Shown: positions 1-7,874, counted from the first letter of the stretch. The stretch: 10,277 nucleotides of DNA from an uncultured Clostridia bacterium (GCA_934403665.1 CAKRUL010000020.1:1-10277), one strand, 5' to 3'. Made by a program: numbers and translations. The notes: generated by a model not told the origin, from the sequence alone.

Positions 1-1063
1 CCTTGGCGCCGATTCCGCGGACATATTCCGTCAGTTTATCGATTTCCTTTCTGGTCAAGATGCCTGCGGCATCCTTCGCCACAATCGCACGGACAGATCC
101 GCCCGCCGCCACCGCGGAAGAGAACACGCCAAAGCCGCTGTCCTTCACCAGATCCGACAAATCACAAATCTCCATGCCAAACCGGGTATCCGGCTTGTCC
201 GAACCATAGCGCTCCATCGCCTCCCGATAAGTCATCCGCGGCAGAGGAAGCGGAATCTCCACCTGCAGCACTTCCCGGAACAAACGCTGTATAAACCCTT
301 CATTCATACACAGCAAATCATCCACATCTACAAAAGACATTTCCAAATCAATCTGAGTAAATTCGGGCTGGCGATCTGCCCGCAGATCCTCATCCCGGAA
401 ACAGCGTGCCAGCTGAATATAGCGGTCATATCCGGCAATCATCATCAGCTGTTTATACATCTGCGGCGATTGCGGAAGGGCATAAAAATTCCCCGGATGT
501 ACTCTGGACGGAACCAGATAATCCCGTGCGCCTTCCGGTGTGGATTTCATCAGCATCGGTGTTTCGATCTCGATAAAACCGTTTTCGTAATAATAATCCC
601 GTGCTACCTTCGCAATTTTTCCGCGAAGAATCAAATTGTCCTGCAAGACCTTTCTCCGCAAATCCAGATAGCGGTATTTCAGGCGAAGTTCTTCATTGAC
701 ATTGGTGTCATCGGTAATTTCAAAAGGCGGCGTCTGCGCCTTTGCCAGAATGCGTAAATCCTCCACATAGATTTCAATATTCCCCGTTTTGATAGCGGGG
801 TTTTTGCTTTCCCGTTCCCGCACAATTCCCTTTGCCATCAAGACAAATTCACTGCGGCAGGAGGAAGCTTTTTTGAAAATTTCCCGATCGGTGCCGTCAT
901 CAAAAGCCAACTGAACAATTCCTTCCCGATCTCTTAAATCAATAAAAATTAAATTCCCCAAATCACGTATTTTCTGAACATAGCCGCCCACTGTCACAGT
1001 ATTGCCGATTCCTTCCACAGCACCGCAATAATGGGTACGTTTTAAGCCTTGCATGGTATCCAT
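1..1063 (-). CDS. aspS: Aspartyl-tRNA synthetase, N-terminal 354 residues (runs off left edge)
   Basis: This enzyme charges tRNA-Asp with aspartate in the cytoplasm. The visible part starts with an OB-fold anticodon-binding domain (LKRTHYCG near residue 7, then RDLGNLIFIDLRDREGIVQ). The class II core follows, with ARDYLVPSR and the motif 2 region FRDEDLRADRQPEFTQ at residues 222-237. The reading then enters the bacterial-type insertion domain and ends at base 2, so motif 3 and the C-terminus lie outside; bacterial AspRS is about 590 residues. The start at 1063 gives MDTMQGLKRTHYCG and has AGAAAGG 12 bases upstream; the in-frame ATG at 1054 is an alternative. Leu35 in the RDLG loop, where many non-discriminating enzymes have His, and a Lys in the following strand region suggest an Asp-only enzyme (inference). 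It lies 139 bases after hisS on the same strand. Confidence 0.97.
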   Translation of the reverse strand, partial: MDTMQGLKRTHYCGAVEGIGNTVTVGGYVQKIRDLGNLIFIDLRDREGIVQLAFDDGTDREIFKKASSCRSEFVLMAKGIVRERESKNPAIKTGNIEIYVEDLRILAKAQTPPFEITDDTNVNEELRLKYRYLDLRRKVLQDNLILRGKIAKVARDYYYENGFIEIETPMLMKSTPEGARDYLVPSRVHPGNFYALPQSPQMYKQLMMIAGYDRYIQLARCFRDEDLRADRQPEFTQIDLEMSFVDVDDLLCMNEGFIQRLFREVLQVEIPLPLPRMTYREAMERYGSDKPDTRFGMEICDLSDLVKDSGFGVFSSAVAAGGSVRAIVAKDAAGILTRKEIDKLTEYVRGIGAK

Positions 1064-1080
1064 AATGTCATCAAGCCTTT

Positions 1081-1130
1081 CTGTCCGCCTTAAAAAGTTT
1101 TATCGTGCCGTATGCGGACAGATACAGCAC
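1081..1130 (-). promoter_or_regulatory. Structured aspS leader: hairpin with loop complementary to RBS-proximal segment
   Basis: Read as minus-strand RNA, GTGCTGTAT (1130-1122) pairs with ATACGGCAC (1113-1105) to give a 9-bp stem with one U-G wobble. The 8-base loop CTGTCCGC (1121-1114) is fully complementary to GCGGACAG (1088-1081). That segment overlaps the first bases of the AGAAAGG ribosome binding site of aspS. The wobble would be a C-A mismatch in the opposite-strand RNA, so the structure suits minus-strand transcription. The two helices could form an H-type pseudoknot or two alternative folds. A regulatory role is inference; it matches no riboswitch class I recognise. The gap 1064-1202 holds no gene and no convincing promoter. 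Confidence 0.45.
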
Positions 1131-1202
1131 CGTATGGAAGCGAGAGCCGAAATTTCTTTCCGGCGTCCGCTGTATTTTGATTGAATTTGTTTGGGAACAA
1201 CG

Positions 1203-2456
1203 TCAGGAAAGAAATACATCCTTCAGCTCATCCAGGCAAACTTCCCGGCTCTCTCCGGTTTCCATGTGCTTGAGCTGTGCCTTTTTCGCAGCAATCTCCT
1301 CATCCCCGAGCACAATAGTATATTCCGCCCCGATTTTGTTTGCATATTTCATCTGCGCCTTCACGGAGCGTTCCATGGTATCCTTTTCCGCACGAATGCC
1401 TGCACAGCGTAGCATATGTACCAGTTTTGCCGCTTTTTTATCGGCTTCCTTTCCAATTGCCGCGATATATAACTGTGGGTTCTTCTGCTCCGGCAAAGCG
1501 ATCCCTGCGTTTTCCAAAACCATCAGGAGCCGCTCAATCCCCATAGCGAAGCCGATCCCGGGGCAATGCTTTCCTCCCAATTCCTCCACCAGGTAATCAT
1601 ACCGTCCGCCGCCGCAAACCGTTCCCTGTGCACCGATGGCATTGGAGACAAACTCGAATACCGTTCTGGAGTAATAGTCCAGTCCGCGGACAATCGATTT
1701 GTCCAACTGATAATCAATGCCCATTTCCTCCAGATAGGAAGTAACCTCATCAAAATGTTCCTTGCATTCCGGACAAACGCAGTCATACATTCTGGGCGCG
1801 TCTTTCAGAATTGACTGACACACTTCGCTCTTACAGTCAAACACCCGCATCGGGTTGCGCTCCATTCTCTCTCTGCAGGTCTCACAAAGCTCATCCTTCC
1901 GCTCGGTCAAAAATGCTCTTAACTTTTCATTATATGCCTTCCGACAGGCGGGACATCCGATATTATTCAAATGAAGGGTCAGATCCTGAATCCCCAGCGT
2001 ATCAAAAATGTGCTTTGCAATGGAGATCACCTCCGCATCCGCTGCCGGGGATGCCGCTCCGAACATCTCTACGCCAAACTGACGAAATTCCCGAAGGCGC
2101 CCTGCCTGGGGCTTTTCATAACGATAACAGGAAATCATATAGTATAGCTTCGTCGGCTGGCTGTCCGCATAAAGACCGTGTTCCAGAAAGCTGCGCACAA
2201 CCCCGGACGTTCCCTCAGGACGAAGCGTGATGCTTCGATCACCCTTATCCAGAAAGGTATACATCTCTTTGGAAACCACATCGCTGGTTTCCCCAACCCC
2301 CCGGACATAAAGTTCGGTGTGTTCAAACACCGGAATCCGAATCTCTTTAAACTGAAAGGAATCACAAATATCCCGCAGTGTTTTTTCAACAAACTGCCAT
2401 TTGGCGGAATCCTTCGGCAGAATATCAATGGTACCCTTTGGCGCTTTTAAACTCAT
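1203..2456 (-). CDS. hisS: Histidyl-tRNA synthetase
   Basis: A class II synthetase that attaches histidine to tRNA-His, normally as a homodimer. The 417 residues match the usual bacterial length. Visible landmarks are TLRPEGTSGVVRSF (78-90), the motif 2 region YRYEKPQAGRLREFRQFG (111-128), the histidine-specific segments RGLDYYSRTVFEF (257-269) and CGGGRYDYLV (281-290), motif 3 GIGFAMGIERLLM (300-312), and a C-terminal anticodon-binding domain from about 327. Between motif 2 and the histidine segments lies an insert with nine cysteines (168, 171, 191, 194, 208, 213, 226, 228, 231), several as CxxC pairs, which could bind zinc. The ATG overlaps the stop of the upstream FAH gene (ATGA), with GGAG ten bases before the start. 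It is probably co-transcribed from the lon promoter. Confidence 0.98.
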   Translation of the reverse strand: MSLKAPKGTIDILPKDSAKWQFVEKTLRDICDSFQFKEIRIPVFEHTELYVRGVGETSDVVSKEMYTFLDKGDRSITLRPEGTSGVVRSFLEHGLYADSQPTKLYYMISCYRYEKPQAGRLREFRQFGVEMFGAASPAADAEVISIAKHIFDTLGIQDLTLHLNNIGCPACRKAYNEKLRAFLTERKDELCETCRERMERNPMRVFDCKSEVCQSILKDAPRMYDCVCPECKEHFDEVTSYLEEMGIDYQLDKSIVRGLDYYSRTVFEFVSNAIGAQGTVCGGGRYDYLVEELGGKHCPGIGFAMGIERLLMVLENAGIALPEQKNPQLYIAAIGKEADKKAAKLVHMLRCAGIRAEKDTMERSVKAQMKYANKIGAEYTIVLGDEEIAAKKAQLKHMETGESREVCLDELKDVFLS

Positions 2457-3226
2457 TTTCGCATAACTCCGTTTCTTACTTTATTCCGCAAAATCATTTC
2501 GTCGTTCAAAACGACCTCCACCTTGTCTCCCGAAACCATAGGACCGATTCCGGAAGAAGTGCCCATCGTAATCACATCTCCCGGAAAGAGGGTCATTACA
2601 TGGGATACAAACGAAAGCAACTCCTCTGCCGGAAACCGAAATTTCCGGGTGTTGGAATGCTGTTTGATGTCTCCGTTTAACCGGAGTTTCATGTCCGTTT
2701 CGTGCGGATTGAGCGAATCCTCAATGTACGGACCGAACGGTGCAAAGGTATCATATCCCTTGGCTCTTGTCCACTGTCCGTCCAAAGCCTGAACACGGCG
2801 TACCGTCACATCATTGAGACAAGTATAGCCCAAGATATATGCCTTTGCATCCTCCTTGCTGATTTTTCTGCAGGTTTTTCGAATCACCATGGCAAACTCC
2901 GCCTCGTAATCCACCTGCTCCTCCCCCTCCGGAATCTCAATGAAGCCTTCCGGCTCCAGAACAGCGGACGGCGGTTTCAAGAAAATCACCGGTTCTTCCG
3001 GCATCGGAAACCCCATCTCCCGGATATGATCTGTATCGTTCAAACCCACCGCTACGATTTTGGAAGGGCAAGAGGGCGCCAGCAAACGAATCTCGTCAAA
3101 CAAATAGTGCTTTCCGCTGTACTCTATGGTGCTGAAATAGTCCCCCTCGCATTCGTGCACGGTATCCCCGGTTAAAACGCCGTATTTTCTCTGCCCGTCC
3201 GGCGTACAAAATCTTACATATTTCAT
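2453..3226 (-). CDS. Fumarylacetoacetate hydrolase family protein (FAHD1-like acylpyruvase/oxaloacetate enzyme)
   Basis: A 257-residue soluble enzyme of the FAH fold, which cleaves or tautomerises 2-oxo acids using a divalent metal. Residues 1-45 resemble the small N-terminal domain found in Rv2993c-like members. The catalytic domain follows: GLNDTDHIREMG (61-72), FLKPPSA (82-88), VDYEAEFAMVI (105-115), LNDVT (137-141), DGQWTRAKGYDTFAP (149-163) and GTSSGIGPM (222-230). Likely metal ligands are Glu108, Glu110 and Asp139. His67/Glu70, Gln146 and Lys156 match the catalytic set known for FAHD1, so acylpyruvate hydrolysis, oxaloacetate decarboxylation or oxaloacetate tautomerisation are all possible; the substrate cannot be read from sequence. 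The start is well supported by GAGGAG eight bases upstream, inside engB. It overlaps engB and hisS by ATGA at both ends. Confidence 0.9.
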   Translation of the reverse strand: MKYVRFCTPDGQRKYGVLTGDTVHECEGDYFSTIEYSGKHYLFDEIRLLAPSCPSKIVAVGLNDTDHIREMGFPMPEEPVIFLKPPSAVLEPEGFIEIPEGEEQVDYEAEFAMVIRKTCRKISKEDAKAYILGYTCLNDVTVRRVQALDGQWTRAKGYDTFAPFGPYIEDSLNPHETDMKLRLNGDIKQHSNTRKFRFPAEELLSFVSHVMTLFPGDVITMGTSSGIGPMVSGDKVEVVLNDEMILRNKVRNGVMRK

Positions 3227-3798
3227 GGAAGAAGCTCCTCTATCCTGCTTAAAATTTCATCCTTGCCGGTGCCATCCTTGGAAGAGAAAACAAACACCTC
3301 TTCCAACTTTAATAAGTCTTTGATGGATGCCACAGATTCTTCTCTCTGATACTGCTTTAGCTTGTCCGCCTTCGTCAGCACCACAAACGGCTCATACCCG
3401 TTGGAAAGAATATATTCAAACATCACCATATCATCCTTCGTGGGCTTATGGCGAATATCCAATAACAGAATCACCGAGCCAAGGTTTTCCCTCTGCCCCA
3501 GATAGGTTTCCATCATTCTGCCCCAGGAAGCTTTTTCCGCCTGGGAAACCTTAGCATATCCATATCCCGGCAAATCCACCAGGCAAAACCGATGGTTCAC
3601 CTCATAAAAATTGATGGATACAGTCTTTCCCTGCTCTTTGGAAACACGCGCCAGGCTTTTACGATTGCATATTTTATTGATAAAAGAGGATTTCCCCACA
3701 TTGGATCTGCCCACCAAGGCAATCTCCATAAAGTCATGTTTTGGGTAGTCCTTTTTTTGATAAGCGGATTTCAGGAATTCCGAACTTTTAATAATCAT
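3223..3798 (-). CDS. engB: Ribosome biogenesis GTP-binding protein EngB/YsxC
   Basis: An essential small GTPase in many bacteria that helps late assembly of the large ribosomal subunit. At 191 residues it has the normal family length. GTPase motifs are in order: G1 GRSNVGKSS (30-38), G2 Thr59 in GKTVSINFYEV, G3 DLPG (75-78), G4 TKAD (142-145) and G5 SSKDG (172-176). The family segment DIRHKPTKDD is at 114-123. The ATG overlaps the lon stop codon (ATGA). Only a weak purine stretch precedes it, so translation probably depends on coupling to lon. A lon-engB pair is a common arrangement in Firmicutes. Confidence 0.97.
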   Translation of the reverse strand: MIIKSSEFLKSAYQKKDYPKHDFMEIALVGRSNVGKSSFINKICNRKSLARVSKEQGKTVSINFYEVNHRFCLVDLPGYGYAKVSQAEKASWGRMMETYLGQRENLGSVILLLDIRHKPTKDDMVMFEYILSNGYEPFVVLTKADKLKQYQREESVASIKDLLKLEEVFVFSSKDGTGKDEILSRIEELLP

Positions 3799-6149
3799 TC
3801 CACCACATCTTTCTCCAGCGCATTTTCCAGAACCTCATCCATGGTTTTTACGGGGATAAAATGAAATTCTCCCGGCAATTCTTTTTCAATCTCCAAGGTG
3901 TCCTTCTGATTGTCATAAGGGATGATAATATTTTTGATATTATGTCGATGCGCCGCCAGAGATTTCTCTTTCAGCCCGCCAATCGCCAGAACTCTGCCGC
4001 GGATGGTCACTTCCCCCGTCATGGCAATATCGCTCCGGATAGGCCGTCCCGTCAAAGCGGAAACCACCGCCGTCGCCATGGTAATGCCGGCAGAGGGACC
4101 ATCTTTAGGCGTAGCACCTTCCGGCACATGAATATGAATGTCTTTTGTCTTGTAAAAATCTTTTTGTACTCCAAGCTGTTCTGCTTTGGAACGAATATAG
4201 CACACCGCCGCACTGGCAGACTCCTTCATGACATCCCCCAAATGCCCGGTCAATTCAATCTTTCCGCTTCCCTCCAGAACATTCACCTCGATGTTCAGGA
4301 GCGTGCCTCCGTAAGAGGTGTATGCCAAGCCGGTTGCCACACCGGCTTCATGACTCGCAATCTCAATTTGATCAATATATTTTCTCGGCCCCATATATCG
4401 GGACAAGTTTTTTGCATTGATCCGGATCTTTTCCTTTCCCTCCAGCTCCATATCGCAGATAGCTTTCCGGATCAGCGTCCCGATCTCGCGTTCCAGATTC
4501 CGGACACCAGATTCAATCGTATAATAATTGATCAATTCCCAAAGAGCGGATTTGTCCACCGAAATCTCCTGACGGCTTGCCCCGTTCTCTTTCAGCTGTT
4601 TCGGGAGCAAATGTTCTTTGGCAATGTGCATCTTTTCATAACAGGTATAACTGGAAAGCTCAATCACTTCCATTCTGTCCAGCAATGCCGGCGGAATGGT
4701 GCTTGTCGTGTTCGCCGTTGTGAGAAACATCACCTTTGACAAATCGAAAGGAATTTCCAGAAAATGATCCCGGAAGCTGTGATTCTGCTCTTTATCCAAC
4801 ACCTCCAGCATAGCGGCTGCAGGATCCCCCCGAAAGTCGGAAGCCATTTTATCAATTTCATCCAGCAAAATCAAAGGATTGGAGGATTTCGCCTGCCGCA
4901 CTGCATTGATGATGCGCCCCGGCATCGCACCGATATAGGTTCTTCTGTGACCGCGGATATCCGCCTCATCCCGCACGCCGCCCAAAGACAAGCGCACGAA
5001 ATTGCGGTTCACCGCACGGGCAATTGAACTGGCAATGGAGGTTTTCCCTACACCGGGAGGTCCAACCAGGCAAAGAACAACGCTTTTGGAATTCTCGCTT
5101 TTCTTCCGCACAGCCAAATACTCTACAATGCGGTCTTTTACCTTTGACAAGCCATAATGATCCTTATCAAGCACTCTGCGGCATTTTGTCAAATCGATAT
5201 TTTCTTTGGTGTAGACATTCCACGGGAGCTCAAAAACCGTGTCCAAATATGTTCTTACCACGGTTGCCTCGTGGGAGCCTGCCGGCATTTTATACAGTCT
5301 GCCAATTTCCTTTTCAATCTTTTGCTCGTTTTCTTTGCTGACCTGGATCGCTTTCAGCTTTTCACGGTATTCATCCACTTCCGAGGCAATATCTTCCCGA
5401 TCCCCCAATTCAGACTGAATCACCTTAAGCTGTTCCCGGAGAAAGTATTCCTTTTGATTCTGATCGATATTTTCCTTCACCTTTTTTTGAATTTTGCGCT
5501 CAATACTTGTGATTTCAATTTCCCGAATCAAAATTTTAATCAGCCGCTCCAGCCGCTCTTTTACCGTTTTGGTTTCCAAGAGCTGCTGTTTCACTTCATT
5601 TGGAATATTCAGATTTGCACTGATCACATAGGAAAGCTGCTCAATATCCTGATTCATCGCAGTGATGGAAAGCAGCGTATCCGGTGCAATATGATTGTTT
5701 AATGCAAAATAATCTTCAAATAATTCCAGAACGCGGCGCACCAGCGCCTCATAATTTTTGGTGACCCGTTTCGGCTTCTCTGTTTTAATCGGTTCCACTT
5801 CACAGCGAAAATAGGGTTCTGTCATCACAAAACTGTTCAACCGCGCAGTCTGCAAGCCTTCCACCAATACTCGAATGGTGTTGTTCGGAAGTTTCAACAA
5901 CTGTTTGACCTTTGCAATGGTTCCTACCTTATAAAAATCGTCAAAGACCGGCTTTTCTACATTCGCCGCAATCTGTGAAACCAAAAAAATGTTCTGGTCT
6001 GTCACCATAGCCTGCTCAATTGCTTTGACGGATATTGCTCTGGAGGCATCCAAATGCAGAATCATATTTGGAAAGACCACCAGTCCTCTTAATGGGAGAA
6101 GCGGCATATATATCAAATTCTTATCTTCCTGCAATGTCTTTTTCGGCAT
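3795..6149 (-). CDS. lon: ATP-dependent endopeptidase Lon (LonA)
   Basis: A cytoplasmic homo-hexameric AAA+ serine protease that degrades misfolded and regulatory proteins. The 784 residues are close to the usual LonA length. The N-terminal substrate-binding domain ([15 protein letters not shown] from residue 15) runs to about 205, followed by a coiled-coil region to about 300 ([19 protein letters not shown]). The AAA+ module has Walker A GPPGVGKT (363-370), Walker B LILLDE (426-431), sensor-1 Asn480 and GVRNLEREI (548-556). The protease domain has catalytic Ser686 in PKDGPSAG and Lys729 in [10 protein letters not shown]; their 43-residue spacing equals that of the E. coli Ser679/Lys722 dyad. 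The start has AAGGAG (6163-6158) eight bases upstream. It is the first gene of the coupled lon-engB-FAH-hisS group. I found no CIRCE or CtsR operator upstream. Confidence 0.99.
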   Translation of the reverse strand: MPKKTLQEDKNLIYMPLLPLRGLVVFPNMILHLDASRAISVKAIEQAMVTDQNIFLVSQIAANVEKPVFDDFYKVGTIAKVKQLLKLPNNTIRVLVEGLQTARLNSFVMTEPYFRCEVEPIKTEKPKRVTKNYEALVRRVLELFEDYFALNNHIAPDTLLSITAMNQDIEQLSYVISANLNIPNEVKQQLLETKTVKERLERLIKILIREIEITSIERKIQKKVKENIDQNQKEYFLREQLKVIQSELGDREDIASEVDEYREKLKAIQVSKENEQKIEKEIGRLYKMPAGSHEATVVRTYLDTVFELPWNVYTKENIDLTKCRRVLDKDHYGLSKVKDRIVEYLAVRKKSENSKSVVLCLVGPPGVGKTSIASSIARAVNRNFVRLSLGGVRDEADIRGHRRTYIGAMPGRIINAVRQAKSSNPLILLDEIDKMASDFRGDPAAAMLEVLDKEQNHSFRDHFLEIPFDLSKVMFLTTANTTSTIPPALLDRMEVIELSSYTCYEKMHIAKEHLLPKQLKENGASRQEISVDKSALWELINYYTIESGVRNLEREIGTLIRKAICDMELEGKEKIRINAKNLSRYMGPRKYIDQIEIASHEAGVATGLAYTSYGGTLLNIEVNVLEGSGKIELTGHLGDVMKESASAAVCYIRSKAEQLGVQKDFYKTKDIHIHVPEGATPKDGPSAGITMATAVVSALTGRPIRSDIAMTGEVTIRGRVLAIGGLKEKSLAAHRHNIKNIIIPYDNQKDTLEIEKELPGEFHFIPVKTMDEVLENALEKDVVE

Positions 6150-6225
6150 TCTCTAAGCTCCTTTTTTATTCCCCTGCGGAATCGGATCGCACACGATGTC
6201 CCTTAAATTATAAATATACGATTCT

Positions 6226-6254
6226 ATTCTAATACACTTGCCCCTTTTTTTCAA
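6226..6254 (-). promoter_or_regulatory. Sigma-A type promoter for lon operon
   Basis: On the minus strand TTGAAA (6254-6249) is separated by 17 bases from TAGAAT (6231-6226), close to consensus at both hexamers. Transcription would start near 6219 and leave a leader of about 70 bases before lon. A perfect TATAAT also occurs just downstream (6212-6207) but has no good -35 partner. An AT-rich palindrome AAATATTT (6259-6266) lies next to the -35 box. Confidence 0.65.
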
Positions 6255-6365
6255 TAGAAAATATTTAGGATTTACAATTTGTTCATGTCGTTTTTCCAAA
6301 CACAAATTCCCACATTATAGAAAGAATGCAGAGAAAAAAATTCATACCGAAAATATCACTATCTG

Positions 6366-6394
6366 TTTACAAATTTACATTACACTGTTAAAAT
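6366..6394 (+). promoter_or_regulatory. Sigma-A type promoter for AGCS symporter gene
   Basis: TTTACA (6366-6371), a 17-base spacer and TAAAAT (6389-6394) lie 55 bases before the symporter start. Transcription would begin near 6401, leaving a leader of about 48 bases. It is divergent from the lon promoter; the two -35 boxes are about 110 bases apart, room enough for a regulator, but I see no clear operator dyad there. Confidence 0.6.
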
Positions 6395-6410
6395 AATAAC
6401 GATAGAAATG

Positions 6411-6430
6411 AACACGCCGCTTTGCGTGTT
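6411..6430 (+). promoter_or_regulatory. 5'-leader hairpin upstream of symporter RBS
   Basis: AACACGC (6411-6417) and GCGTGTT (6424-6430) form a perfect 7-bp stem with a 6-base loop. It begins about ten bases after the predicted transcription start and ends six bases before the AAGGAG ribosome binding site (6437-6442). It could stabilise the mRNA 5' end or affect ribosome access. There is no U-run directly after it, so it is not a typical terminator. Confidence 0.4.
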
Positions 6431-6448
6431 GTAAAAAAGGAGAAAAGA

Positions 6449-7816
6449 ATGGAAATCTTATTGGAAATCGTCAAAAAAATCAACAGTGTGTTATGGAACA
6501 ACGTTCTGTTGATTGTTCTGCTCGGAACAGGACTCTACTTTACCATCAAGCTGAAATTTGTACAAGTGCGAAAATTCAAAGACAGCTTTCGTCTGACCTT
6601 CGGGGGCATAAAATTTAAGGGCGGAAAAGCCGGAAAAGAAGGAATGAGCTCCTTCCAGTCGCTTGCAACCGCCATTGCATCCCAGGTCGGAACCGGAAAT
6701 CTGGCAGGTGCGGCAACGGCGATTGCCTCTGGCGGACCGGGTGCTGTTTTCTGGATGTGGCTGAGCGCTTTTTTAGGAATGGCAACAAACTATGTGGAGG
6801 CAACTCTCGGTCAGAAATTTAAGACAAAGAACGAAGACGGGCACGTGATCGGCGGTCCGGTCTATTATATTACGAAGGGGATTCCCTCCGGATTCGGCAA
6901 ATTTCTCGCAGTCTGCTTTGCGCTCTTTATTGCGGTCGGCTTGGGAATGTTCGGCAATATGGTGCAATCCAATTCCATCGGCGCCGTATATGCGAATACC
7001 TTCCATATTCCTCCGGTCGTCACCGGAATTATCACTGCTGTGATTGCATTGATTGTCATCCTGGGAGGCGTCAAACGTGTTGCCTCTTTCACGGAAAAAA
7101 TTGTTCCGGTAATGGCAGTGGTGTATTTGCTGTGTGCTTTTGTAATCATTTTCTTTCATATCACCGAGATACCGGATGCTTTTCGTCAAATTTTTGTCGG
7201 CGCCTTCCAGCCGCAGGCAATTCTGGGCGGCGCAGCAGGAATCACCATAAAGGAAGCCATGCGTTACGGATTTGCCAGAGGATTGTTCTCCAACGAGGCA
7301 GGCATGGGAACAACGCCTCATGCCCACGCCTTGGCGAAGGTTTCTCATCCGGCACAGCAGGGTACCATCGCTATGATGGGTGTCTTTTTTGATACCTTTG
7401 TCATCCTGACCATCACCGCCCTTGTGCTGATTCTCACCGATCCTTTTTCCTCCGGAGAAACAGGAATCGCTTTGACACAGCTTGCATTCCACGGTGTATT
7501 CCCCCATCTTGGCAATCTCATCATTACCGTATGCCTCACATTCTTCGCTTTTTCTACCATCATCGCATGGTATTTCTTTGCAGAGATAAATGTGCGCTAT
7601 CTGTTCGGCAAAAAAGCAGTTGTTTTCTACGCTCTTGCCGTGGGTGTCTCCATCGTGATCGGCTCTACTCTGGATGGCGGATTGGTCTGGGAACTTTCAG
7701 ATATGTTTAACGGTCTTATGGTAATCCCCAACATAATCGGTCTGCTTGCCCTGCGTAAAGTAGTTTTCGGGCTCAGCCGGGATTATGATGAAATAAATTC
7801 CCGAAATGGAAAGTAA
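6449..7816 (+). CDS. Sodium:alanine/glycine symporter, AGCS family
   Basis: A multi-spanning inner-membrane carrier that imports small neutral amino acids, typically alanine or glycine, with sodium (or sometimes protons). The 455 residues show about ten hydrophobic segments, starting near residue 18. The family signature GGPGAVFWMWLSAFLG lies at 95-110, just after SQVGTGNLAGAA. GLFSNEAGMGTTPHAHA (278-294) is another strongly conserved block. The ATG at 6449 is preferred because AAGGAG lies six bases upstream; an in-frame TTG at 6422 has no such site and falls inside the leader hairpin. The alanine-versus-glycine choice cannot be read here. No glycine riboswitch precedes it. It may feed amino-acid fermentation in this anaerobe (inference). 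Confidence 0.95.
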   Translation: MEILLEIVKKINSVLWNNVLLIVLLGTGLYFTIKLKFVQVRKFKDSFRLTFGGIKFKGGKAGKEGMSSFQSLATAIASQVGTGNLAGAATAIASGGPGAVFWMWLSAFLGMATNYVEATLGQKFKTKNEDGHVIGGPVYYITKGIPSGFGKFLAVCFALFIAVGLGMFGNMVQSNSIGAVYANTFHIPPVVTGIITAVIALIVILGGVKRVASFTEKIVPVMAVVYLLCAFVIIFFHITEIPDAFRQIFVGAFQPQAILGGAAGITIKEAMRYGFARGLFSNEAGMGTTPHAHALAKVSHPAQQGTIAMMGVFFDTFVILTITALVLILTDPFSSGETGIALTQLAFHGVFPHLGNLIITVCLTFFAFSTIIAWYFFAEINVRYLFGKKAVVFYALAVGVSIVIGSTLDGGLVWELSDMFNGLMVIPNIIGLLALRKVVFGLSRDYDEINSRNGK

Positions 7817-7817
7817 C

Positions 7818-7849
7818 AAAACAGTTCCTCCTATATATTAGCTGTTTTT
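7818..7849 (+). terminator. Weak intrinsic terminator after symporter gene
   Basis: AAAACAGTT (7818-7826) can pair with AGCTGTTTT (7840-7848) through nine pairs including one G-U, with a 13-base loop, and the sequence continues T then CC. The stem is AT-rich and the T-run is partly inside the stem, so termination may be incomplete. It begins two bases after the symporter stop codon. Confidence 0.4.
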
Positions 7850-7874
7850 CCTTTTCTACACTGCTGTTTCTGCC

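Noticed and set aside
1089..1130. Intrinsic terminator between hisS and aspS
   Set aside because: The 9-bp hairpin is followed by GATAAAAC before the T-run, so the T-run starts eight bases too late for a typical terminator.
1064..1202. T-box riboswitch before aspS
   Set aside because: The gap is only 139 bases and lacks the T-box antiterminator consensus (an AGGGUGGNACCGCG-like stretch) and a clear terminator stem with immediate T-run.
3861..4739. Long open reading frame (292 codons) antisense to lon
   Set aside because: It lies wholly inside lon, has low-complexity composition with no recognisable motif and no ribosome binding site; it is an artefact of lon codon use.
6150..6448. CIRCE or CtsR operator for lon, or a glycine riboswitch for the symporter gene
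   Set aside because: I found neither the CIRCE inverted repeat nor the tandem CtsR heptamers, and the symporter leader is far too short for a glycine aptamer.
6422..6448. Upstream TTG start for the symporter gene
   Set aside because: It falls in the leader hairpin and has no Shine-Dalgarno, whereas the ATG at 6449 has AAGGAG at ideal spacing.
6773..7507. Open reading frame (244 codons) antisense to the symporter gene
   Set aside because: It is a shadow of a membrane-protein gene with a well supported opposite-strand reading; its product shows no family features.
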